In this document: positions 1 through 5,528 of the stretch, piece after piece | Position numbering within the stretch: the first letter of the stretch is position 1 | How the letters are laid out: each line of letters starts with the position of its first letter | NCBI GenBank assembly: GCA_964364925.1 | Contig: CAYIOB010000025.1 | Span: forward strand, 1 to 10,503 | Length of the DNA stretch: 10,503 bases | Origin: JAMCZC01 sp964364925 | GTDB lineage: Bacteria; Patescibacteriota; Microgenomatia; Levybacterales; UBA12049 | Reading direction: 5' to 3' | Notes under the pieces: model-generated | The model's input: the letters and a program-made list of their open reading frames with translations, nothing else | Database searches by the model: none | Told to the model about the DNA's origin: nothing | Made by a program: the position numbers and the translations under genes

Positions 1-132
1 TTTAAAATACTTAAAGGAGTTACATTGTATGGTCCTCATGAGAAAGGAAAAAGAGGAAGTGTCTTTTCCTTTAGTGTAGAAGGGATTCATCCTCATGATG
101 TTGCCACGATTTTAGACAGAGAAGGATTTTGA
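1..132 (+). pseudogene. sufS: 3' fragment of SufS-type cysteine desulfurase, truncated before the active-site Cys
   Basis: The frame is open from the window edge and ends at TGA (130-132), giving 43 residues. They match the late part of SufS/CsdA-type PLP cysteine desulfurases: a LYGPHEKGKRGSVFSF segment, then EGIHPHDVATILDREGF. In this family the chain continues for some 60 residues, through the VRAGHHCAQPL loop with the catalytic cysteine that takes sulfur from L-cysteine for Fe-S cluster assembly. Here TGA then TAA follow the EGF directly, and no frame downstream restores the loop. The 5' part lies outside the window. Reading TGA as an amino acid would not help because TAA is the next codon. 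Family identity is fairly secure; calling it a broken gene is an inference from the missing catalytic segment. An assembly join at this point is the main alternative. Confidence 0.7.
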
Positions 133-136
133 TAAT

Positions 137-227
137 TTTCAAAAACAGCCATATCCGTAATTTTTCCATACAGCTCTTTTCCATAGTAGACTTTTTTATT
201 TAATAGTTGACTTAAATAGATTATGAT
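137..227 (-). pseudogene. Possible 5' remnant of a PRC-barrel-like protein, cut at the sufS junction
   Basis: Read leftward from 227, the minus strand encodes about 30 residues, including LSQLLNKKVY, GKELYGKITD and MAVFEN. This resembles the opening strands of PRC-barrel domains, which begin LSxLLGKxVxDxxGxxIGKVxDLxV and also occur at the start of some MgtE-type magnesium transporters. The similarity fades near 137. The frame then runs through antisense sufS sequence and stops at 95-93. No ATG, GTG or TTG lies at the expected start; the in-frame codons at the predicted transcription start are ATC (227) and ATA (224). A well-formed promoter precedes it. The piece is short, so the family call is tentative. 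Confidence 0.35.
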
Positions 228-233
228 GTTTTA

Positions 234-263
234 ATTGTAATTACGCCGGATTTGATATGTCAA
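234..263 (-). promoter_or_regulatory. Minus-strand promoter in front of the PRC-like remnant
   Basis: On the minus strand a perfect -35 TTGACA (263-258) is followed by an 18-bp spacer and -10 TACAAT (239-234). Transcription would start near 227, at the beginning of the PRC-like reading frame. It faces away from the lon promoter, and the two -35 boxes are 12 bp apart. Confidence 0.5.
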
Positions 264-275
264 CCCCGCAAAGAC

Positions 276-305
276 TTGACAAGCTGGCAGATGGTGTGGT
301 AGAGT
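276..305 (+). promoter_or_regulatory. lon promoter
   Basis: A consensus -35 TTGACA (276-281), an 18-bp spacer and a -10 TAGAGT (300-305, 4 of 6) predict a transcript starting near 312. That leaves about 13 nt before the lon ATG at 325, with no Shine-Dalgarno sequence. The -10 overlaps the CIRCE-like half-site, a usual arrangement for repression by HrcA. Confidence 0.6.
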
Positions 306-310
306 GCTAA
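284..310 (+). promoter_or_regulatory. CIRCE-like operator (HrcA), one perfect and one degenerate arm
   Basis: GAGTGCTAA at 302-310 matches all nine bases of the right arm of CIRCE (TTAGCACTC-N9-GAGTGCTAA). At the correct 9-nt spacing the left arm is CTGGCAGAT (284-292), which matches only 4 of 9. The element covers the -10 box, where bound HrcA would block RNA polymerase. The perfect half-site and its placement support heat-shock control of lon; the poor left arm is the reason for caution. Confidence 0.5.
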
Positions 311-324
311 TACAAACGGCTAAT

Positions 325-2694
325 ATGGATAAATTCGTACCTATAATTCCAATAAGAGACGGGATCATTTTCCCCAATACCGATTCGGTGCTGACCTTTG
401 GCAGACCCAAGAGCTTGGCGGCCTTAGAATATGCTTTTCAAAATGATCGGACAGTTGCATTTGTGCTCCAAAAAAATGCAAGACTAAACGAACCAGCACC
501 TTCCGACCTATATTCTTTTGGTACATTATCCCATATTGAGCGCATGATTAAAAGTGATGGCGAGATAAATGCTCAAGTAAGAGGACTTTCCAGAATAAAG
601 ATCGAAGCCTATCAAGATAAACACCCCTTTTTGCTGGGTAAAGTTGTAGAAGTCCCCGATGTTTTACGCGATACTCCCGAAGTTAAAGCCTTATGTAATC
701 ATTTAACAAACGAATTCAGAAAAGCCATGAATTTAGGTAAATTTGTTGATTTTCTGGTCTTCATGAACATTATGTCTGAAAACACTCCATCCCAGCTTGC
801 GGATTTGGTCGCTTCGGTTTTGGATTTAAAACCGGCGGAAAAACAATTGCTTTTGGAAGACGTGGATGTTAAAAGGAGGCTTGAAAAAGTAACCGAATTT
901 TTGGCAAAAGAAATAAAAGTTCTGGAGATAGAACGAAGAATAGCTTCGAAAACTCAAGAAAGATTTGAAAAAGGCGCAAGGGAGGTAATGCTTAGGGAGA
1001 GGCTAAAGACAATAGAAAAAGAACTAGGCGAATCCGATGAAGACAGCGAAATAAAGGAACTTTTGGCAAAAGTTAAAAATGCTAAGATGCCGGAAGAAAT
1101 AGAGGAAAAAACCAGAAAAGAGATAAAAAAATTGTCTCAAATGAATCAATTTAATCCCGAAGCAGGTTACATAAGAAATTATCTTGATTGGCTTTTAAGT
1201 CTTCCTTGGGGTGTTGAAAGCAAAAATACTGTTAACATTAAAGTCGCCGAAAAAATACTTAACGAAGACCACTACGGATTGGAAAAAGTTAAAGAGCGAA
1301 TAGTCGAATATTTGGCGGTTCATAAACTGGCCGGAAAAATGAAAGGACCGATACTTTGTTTTGTCGGACCGCCAGGGGTGGGTAAAACCTCAATAGGCAA
1401 GTCAATTGCAAGAGCCTTAGACAGAAAATTTGTAAAAGTATCTCTTGGCGGCATAAGAGACGAGGCGGAAATAAGAGGCCACAGAAGAACTTATGTAGGC
1501 GCTTTACCCGGCCGCATAATTCAAGGAATTAAAGATGCAGGTACAAAAAATCCTGTGTTTATGCTTGATGAAATAGATAAAGTGGGAGCTGATTTTAGAG
1601 GCGATCCTTCTTCGGCTCTTTTAGAAGCTTTAGATCCGGAACAGAATTTTGCCTTTTCCGACCACTATTTAGAAGTTCCATTTGATTTGTCCGACGTAAT
1701 GTTTGTCACAACAGCTAATGTCCTAGATACGATTCCTCCTGCCTTAAGAGATAGGCTGGAAATAATTCAATTTTCAGGTTATACGCAGGAAGAAAAATTC
1801 AGGATTGTTAAAGACTTCTTGCTTAAAAAACAAATGGAAAGTCACGGATTAACAAATTCAAGAGTGGAAATTACAGATAAAGCGATACGTTTTATAATCG
1901 ATCATTACACGAGGGAAGCCGGTGTGAGAAGTCTTGAGCGTCAAATGGCAGCCATATTTAGAAAAGTAGCCAAGACGGTTGTGGAAGGCAAAAAAGCAAA
2001 GGTGGTTGTAACAGAAAAAAACGTTCCAAAATTCCTAGGGCCAATTAAAATAAGCGGAACCCTTATTGAGAAAAAAGACGAAATCGGTATGTCAACGGGT
2101 CTTGCCTGGACAGAAGCCGGAGGCGACATATTATTTATAGAAGTTGCTCTTATGCCCGGTAAAGGTCAGCTTATTTTAACCGGACAGCTTGGGGATGTTA
2201 TGAAAGAATCATGTCAAGCGGCTCTTTCTTATATAAGGTCAAGGGCTAAAGCATTGGGTTTGGATGAAAAGTTTTACCAAAAACTTGATGTTCATGTCCA
2301 TGTTCCGGAAGGCGCGGTTCCAAAAGACGGTCCGTCGGCAGGAATTGCCATAACAACGGCAATTGTTTCGGCTTTAACAAAAATTTCTGTTAACAGAAAA
2401 ACCGGAATGACTGGGGAAATAACTTTAAGAGGAAGAGTTTTGGAAATTGGCGGTCTTAAAGAAAAAGTTATAGCGGCTCACAGAGCGGGGCTCAAAACCG
2501 TAATAATTCCAAAAGAAAATAAAAAAGACTTGGAAGATGTGCCAAAAGAAGTTTTGAAGGATTTAAATTTTATATTTGTTTTGCACATGGATGAGGTTTT
2601 GGATATTGCCTTAACAAGACCGGCGCATAAAGTTTCTGCTCCTGAATTTCACGAGCGCCCGATTCTCCGCGCAACTCCGCCCCAGGCAGACTAA
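325..2694 (+). CDS. lon: ATP-dependent protease Lon (LonA type)
   Basis: Lon is a cytoplasmic AAA+ serine protease that unfolds and degrades damaged or regulatory proteins. From ATG 325 the product is 789 aa, close to the 784 of E. coli Lon. It has an N-terminal LAN domain (about 1-190, opening with IPIRDGIIFPN), a charged helical linker (about 200-285), Walker A GPPGVGKT (348-355), Walker B MLDEID (D415, E416), sensor 1 VTTAN, the arginine-finger region LRDRLEII and sensor 2 GVRSLER. The C-terminal protease domain has the Ser-Lys dyad: S671 in PKDGPSAG and K714 in GGLKEK. Both sit exactly 8 residues before E. coli S679 and K722. A GTG at 304 would extend the frame but lies inside the -10 box and operator, so it is rejected. 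There is no Shine-Dalgarno sequence; the predicted leader is about 13 nt. The ending, TPPQAD, is not typical of the family. Confidence 0.97.
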   Translation: MDKFVPIIPIRDGIIFPNTDSVLTFGRPKSLAALEYAFQNDRTVAFVLQKNARLNEPAPSDLYSFGTLSHIERMIKSDGEINAQVRGLSRIKIEAYQDKHPFLLGKVVEVPDVLRDTPEVKALCNHLTNEFRKAMNLGKFVDFLVFMNIMSENTPSQLADLVASVLDLKPAEKQLLLEDVDVKRRLEKVTEFLAKEIKVLEIERRIASKTQERFEKGAREVMLRERLKTIEKELGESDEDSEIKELLAKVKNAKMPEEIEEKTRKEIKKLSQMNQFNPEAGYIRNYLDWLLSLPWGVESKNTVNIKVAEKILNEDHYGLEKVKERIVEYLAVHKLAGKMKGPILCFVGPPGVGKTSIGKSIARALDRKFVKVSLGGIRDEAEIRGHRRTYVGALPGRIIQGIKDAGTKNPVFMLDEIDKVGADFRGDPSSALLEALDPEQNFAFSDHYLEVPFDLSDVMFVTTANVLDTIPPALRDRLEIIQFSGYTQEEKFRIVKDFLLKKQMESHGLTNSRVEITDKAIRFIIDHYTREAGVRSLERQMAAIFRKVAKTVVEGKKAKVVVTEKNVPKFLGPIKISGTLIEKKDEIGMSTGLAWTEAGGDILFIEVALMPGKGQLILTGQLGDVMKESCQAALSYIRSRAKALGLDEKFYQKLDVHVHVPEGAVPKDGPSAGIAITTAIVSALTKISVNRKTGMTGEITLRGRVLEIGGLKEKVIAAHRAGLKTVIIPKENKKDLEDVPKEVLKDLNFIFVLHMDEVLDIALTRPAHKVSAPEFHERPILRATPPQAD

Positions 2695-2716
2695 CGTTTA
2701 CTTCGGGCTACTTAGT
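2690..2716 (+). terminator. Hairpin enclosing the lon stop codon (possible atypical terminator)
   Basis: ACTAA (2690-2694, containing the TAA stop) pairs with TTAGT (2712-2716). With a bulged C the stem extends to ACTAA-GT against ACTTAGT. No T-run follows, so intrinsic termination is doubtful. A similar inverted repeat encloses the stop of the next gene. Confidence 0.3.
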
Positions 2717-2738
2717 ATAAATCCACGAATACGAAGAG

Positions 2739-2760
2739 TGATACAATATAAAAAATATTG
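2739..2760 (+). promoter_or_regulatory. Extended -10 promoter and small palindrome before the YfhO-like gene
   Basis: TGATACAAT at 2739-2747 is an extended -10 (TG-n-TACAAT); no convincing -35 box was found. The predicted start near 2754 leaves about 6 nt before the GTG at 2760. The -10 overlaps a perfect 6-bp inverted repeat, CAATAT (2744-2749) and ATATTG (2755-2760), separated by five A residues. The right arm ends on the first base of the start codon, so it could be a regulator site or simply AT-rich sequence. Confidence 0.55.
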
Positions 2761-5195
2761 TGAAATTTAAAAAACAAACTATTTTATCTCTTTTGCTTCT
2801 TGCTGCTGGAATAGTATCCATATTTTGGCAATTTTTCTTAAATAAATTATATCTATTTCCAGGTAATTATTTACTGGCGTGGTTTGAGCCTTACAAAAGT
2901 GAAAATTTTTCAGGAAATTTTATTTCTCTGGCGCATAAGGCGATAGCACAAGATACCTTTAGGTTTATTTATCCTTTTAAAATTTTAGCTATAGAGCTTA
3001 TGAAGCATGGTCAGTTGCCGCTTTGGAACCCATATAACGGAAGCGGTATGCCGCTTCTTGCCTCAATTAATATTGGATACCTTGACCCCTTTAATATTCT
3101 GTTTTTTGTTTTGCCAAACTATCTCTCGTGGACATTAATTATTGTACTTCAAACGTTACTGATAGGTGTCTGCACCTTTATTTACGCCAGAAGTATTAAA
3201 TTAGGTAATAAAGCCTCTTTTTTTGTAGCAGTAATTTTTACCTTATCGGGAGCTGTAATTACAAGAATTGTTTTTGCTCAATTCGCTCTTGGCATAGCCT
3301 TAATGCCATTTTTATTATTTTTATTGGAGAAATACCGAGAAAATTCTCAAAAAATATATCTTTTTATGCTGGCTCCTGCCGTTGGCATTCTTCTTGTTTC
3401 TACTCATTTTCAGTATGCATTATATATTTTAGTTTTTGTTTGTTTTTATTGGATATTTAGACATAAAAATAAAGATTTTGTTAATGGTATAAGAAGATTT
3501 ATTTCTCCTTTTCTATTTATTCTTTTAGGCCTAGGTTTGGCTTCGATTCAATTAATTCCCGCAATTGAACTTTTTAAATATGCCAATTTAAATACGCAGT
3601 CTTCGTCTTTTATTTTTAATTCATTTCTTCTTCCTTTAAGTCATTTTGTAACAATTTTAGTCCCAAATTACTATGGAAATCCCGCAACATATAATTTTTG
3701 GGGAGTAAGCGACTATATAGAAACGGCTGTTTATATAGGAATTATTCCCTGTCTTTTTGCTTTTTTTTCGATACTTAAGATTAAAGAGGATAAGAGCTCG
3801 TCTTTAATTAAATTTTATTTATTTATACTGGTTTTTACAATATTGATTAGCCTCAAATGGCCTTTTACAACCTGGTTATATGCATTGCAGGTTCCGTTTT
3901 TATCAATAGGAGTTCCGACTAGAATTTTCTTTATAACTACATTCTCTTTGGCAGTATTGTCGGGATTCGGGTTTCAATATTGGTGTAAGTCGCAGACTAT
4001 AAGAAAAAATATTCTGATATTGCTTTTTATATTTACTTCTTTTGTGGCTTTGATATTTTTAGCTACCGTTTTAAATTTACAGGCAAGCTGTCTTGGAGTT
4101 GCTGATAATTGCCGCATTACTTCTTTAAGAAACACCTCACTTGAATTATTGGGATTTGTCAGCGTGTTTATTTTAATTATGGTTTATTTTTTGCCTAAAC
4201 TAAGTAAAGGAAAATATAAAGACGCTATTCCTGTAATTATTATTTTTATTGCATACATGCTGGGCTTTTATAACAGCTATAAATTTTTACCATTTTCTCC
4301 TAAGGAAACGTTTTTTCCTAAAAATGATGTTATGGAAGCAGTAAGGCGCATCTCCGGCAACACGCGGGTTTTTGGTATAGGAAACGCGAATATAACTACC
4401 GATTTTGCCACATATTTCCATTTTTATGATCCTCAATATACTTATCCAATTTATATTAAACGCTACGGGGAACTTGTTAGCTTTGCAAATACCGGAGTTT
4501 TCCCGCCTCCTTTATTAAGAAGCGATGTTGAGGTTATTAAAGAGGCCTCCTTAAGCGGTGTAATGGAATTTAGACGAAATAGACTGATGTCTCTTTTAAA
4601 CATTAACTACCTTATTTTTAAAAAAGATGAAATCCCCGTTAGCGTTACAAAAGAAACAGTAGTATGGGAAAATGATAAATGGTATATAGCTAAACGCGCA
4701 GAGAGGCTTCCCCGCGCATATCTGGTAAATAGATTAGAAATTGTCAAAGAAGAAGAGAAAGAACTTAATTTGCTTTTCAATCCATCCTTTAACTTAAACA
4801 CAACAGCAGTTGTAGAACAAAAGATCTTTAGAATACCCAAGCTAAAGCAAGCTGATAAAAAGGGCACGGCGATTATTAAAGAGTATAGAGAAAACAATAT
4901 GTTAATCCAAACACGTTCTTCGTCTGAGAGTTTTCTTGTCTTATCTGACAATTATTATCCCGGTTGGAAGGCATATGTAGATGCCAAAGAAGTCCCAATA
5001 TATAGAACAAATTATACATTCCGCGGTGTAAAAATTCCTTCCGGAGTTCACAGCGTAAATTTTGTATATGATCCTGTTTCTTTTAAAATTGGCGCATTGC
5101 TTTCAATTGCGCTGGGTTTGTTATATATTTTGGCAATTTTTATTTTATTCAAAAAACGTCTTTACAGAAGAAAAATAAAAGAACAAGCGGACTAA
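2760..5195 (+). CDS. YfhO-family GT-C membrane protein (likely surface glycosyltransferase)
   Basis: An 811-aa polytopic membrane protein. An N-terminal hydrophobic helix (about 7-27) leads into a large first outer loop with family hallmarks: QDTFRFIYPFK (64-74) and PLWNPYNGSGMPLLA (87-101), then YLDPFN (107-112). Many hydrophobic helices follow to about residue 510, then a mainly soluble extracytoplasmic region and a last helix (about 780-800). Near the end, NYYPGWKAYVD (around 734) and the IPSGVHSVNFVYDP stretch are typical of YfhO proteins. In Bacillus subtilis, YfhO is the GT-C enzyme thought to move sugar from a polyprenyl carrier, loaded by CsbB, onto lipoteichoic acid. The acceptor here is unknown. 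The GTG start follows a promoter by about 6 nt, and the first hydrophobic helix begins right after it. It shares only direction with lon and has its own promoter. A GT2 partner candidate lies at 6951-7709. Confidence 0.85.
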   Translation: MKFKKQTILSLLLLAAGIVSIFWQFFLNKLYLFPGNYLLAWFEPYKSENFSGNFISLAHKAIAQDTFRFIYPFKILAIELMKHGQLPLWNPYNGSGMPLLASINIGYLDPFNILFFVLPNYLSWTLIIVLQTLLIGVCTFIYARSIKLGNKASFFVAVIFTLSGAVITRIVFAQFALGIALMPFLLFLLEKYRENSQKIYLFMLAPAVGILLVSTHFQYALYILVFVCFYWIFRHKNKDFVNGIRRFISPFLFILLGLGLASIQLIPAIELFKYANLNTQSSSFIFNSFLLPLSHFVTILVPNYYGNPATYNFWGVSDYIETAVYIGIIPCLFAFFSILKIKEDKSSSLIKFYLFILVFTILISLKWPFTTWLYALQVPFLSIGVPTRIFFITTFSLAVLSGFGFQYWCKSQTIRKNILILLFIFTSFVALIFLATVLNLQASCLGVADNCRITSLRNTSLELLGFVSVFILIMVYFLPKLSKGKYKDAIPVIIIFIAYMLGFYNSYKFLPFSPKETFFPKNDVMEAVRRISGNTRVFGIGNANITTDFATYFHFYDPQYTYPIYIKRYGELVSFANTGVFPPPLLRSDVEVIKEASLSGVMEFRRNRLMSLLNINYLIFKKDEIPVSVTKETVVWENDKWYIAKRAERLPRAYLVNRLEIVKEEEKELNLLFNPSFNLNTTAVVEQKIFRIPKLKQADKKGTAIIKEYRENNMLIQTRSSSESFLVLSDNYYPGWKAYVDAKEVPIYRTNYTFRGVKIPSGVHSVNFVYDPVSFKIGALLSIALGLLYILAIFILFKKRLYRRKIKEQAD

Positions 5196-5207
5196 GAGCG
5201 ATTAGTC
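5190..5207 (+). terminator. Perfect hairpin around the YfhO-like gene's stop codon
   Basis: GACTAA (5190-5195, containing the TAA stop) and TTAGTC (5202-5207) form a perfect 6-bp inverted repeat with a 6-nt loop. There is no T-run. The stretch CAAGCGGACTAA resembles the lon end, CAGGCAGACTAA, which carries a comparable hairpin. It could act as a transcript-end structure for the + strand gene, or for the tRNA transcript arriving from the other strand. Confidence 0.35.
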
Positions 5208-5210
5208 TTG

Positions 5211-5256
5211 AGCGGTTCGGCTGTCCCAAGCTCACCGTCGAAAGACTTGCCGAGCG
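5211..5256. other. GC-rich structured segment beyond the tRNA genes (possible repeat or processing structure)
   Basis: This segment is clearly richer in G and C than the flanking genes and holds overlapping inverted repeats. CGGTTCGGC (5213-5221) can pair largely with GCCGAGCG (5249-5256). Inside, GCTC (5230-5233) and GAGC (5251-5254) enclose GTC-GAAA-GAC, a stem with a GNRA-type tetraloop as read on the + strand. It directly follows the tRNA-like element in minus-strand transcription. A terminator lacking a U-tract, a dispersed repeat or an RNA-processing structure are all possible. No known RNA family was recognised. Confidence 0.3.
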
Positions 5257-5333
5257 TACCCCGTATGGGAGTCGAACCCATGATCTCAGCCTTGAGAAAG
5301 TTGCGTCTCCCGAATGGCAACGACCATCGGGAA
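5257..5333 (-). tRNA. Degenerate tRNA-Glu(CUC)-like element (probable tRNA pseudogene)
   Basis: The 3' half is tRNA-like: a perfect T arm (ATGGG, loop TTCGACT, CCCAT), variable loop AGATC, anticodon loop TTCTCAA with anticodon CUC, and 3' acceptor ACGGGGT plus discriminator A. The 5' half fits poorly. The acceptor start TTCCCGA mismatches at both ends, the anticodon stem has an A-C mismatch, and the D arm is 20 nt instead of about 17. The 5' half instead forms its own strong hairpin (CCCGA-TGG against CCA-T-TCGGG). It begins 11 bp downstream of the intact tRNA-Glu and would share its transcript. No CCA is encoded. A decayed or recombined tandem copy is likely, but a functional noncanonical tRNA cannot be ruled out. 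Confidence 0.55.
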
Positions 5334-5344
5334 CGAATTCAGAG

Positions 5345-5418
5345 TACCGCCAGCGGGAATCGAACCCGCGATCTTCACGTTGAGAACGTGACGTCCTGGG
5401 CCACTAGACGATGGCGGC
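5345..5418 (-). tRNA. tRNA-Glu (anticodon CUC)
   Basis: A full 74-nt cloverleaf on the minus strand. Acceptor GCCGCCA pairs with TGGCGGT (one G-U at position 1-72), with discriminator A. The D arm is GTC...GAC with loop GG. The anticodon stem TCACG/CGTGA holds loop TTCTCAA, giving anticodon CUC, which reads GAG (Glu). The variable loop is AGATC and the T arm GCGGG-TTCGATT-CCCGC. CCA is not encoded, so a nucleotidyltransferase must add it. A promoter lies just upstream, and the tRNA converges on the YfhO-like gene. Confidence 0.95.
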
Positions 5419-5426
5419 TTAAGGCA

Positions 5427-5435
5427 ATTATATCA
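5427..5435 (-). promoter_or_regulatory. Extended -10 promoter of the tRNA-Glu gene
   Basis: On the minus strand TGATATAAT (5435-5427) is a perfect extended -10 (TG-n-TATAAT). Transcription would begin near 5420, two bases before the mature tRNA 5' end. The -35 region has no good match, as expected for an extended -10 promoter. Confidence 0.6.
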
Positions 5436-5454
5436 TTATTTTCTAATACTTTAA

Positions 5455-5528
5455 CTATTGACAGGGGTAATGCATTATCAAAGGAAGATAAAAAAGAGCT
5501 TCACGAGATTTTAGAAAAAATTAATTAA
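5455..5528 (+). pseudogene. Headless C-terminal reading-frame fragment (possible gene remnant)
   Basis: Between the tRNA promoter and the converging gene, the + strand frame encodes a tail reading NALSKEDKKELHEILEKIN before TAA (5526-5528). It is Lys/Glu-rich and helix-like, as a real protein C-terminus would be. No ATG, GTG or TTG start lies in frame between the tRNA and this tail; upstream the frame runs only through antisense tRNA sequence. Its stop overlaps the stop of the opposing gene in the palindrome TTAATTAATTA (5521-5531 region). It may be a relic cut off when the tRNA block arrived, or a chance frame. Confidence 0.25.

Noticed and set aside
130..135. TGA read as Gly or another recoded residue to save sufS
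   Set aside because: TAA follows at once, the downstream sequence lacks the expected AGHHC loop, and TGA serves as a normal stop with ATGA overlaps elsewhere in the window.
304..324. Upstream GTG start for lon
   Set aside because: The codon lies inside the -10 box and operator and before the predicted transcription start. Lon homology begins at MDKFVPI from 325.
4607..4951. 114-residue minus-strand frame inside the YfhO-like gene
   Set aside because: It is a shadow frame antisense to a conserved C-terminal domain, with no promoter and no recognisable family.
5458..5486. TTGACA at 5458-5463 as a + strand promoter
   Set aside because: No -10-like hexamer occurs at 16-18 bp, and no intact gene follows on that strand.
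5208..5528. 106-residue + strand frame across the tRNA block
   Set aside because: It is the antisense of two tRNA-like genes. Peptides such as GNRTRDLHVENVTSWATRRW are a well-known artefact of translating tRNA genes backwards. Only the last few codons, past the tRNA, look coding.
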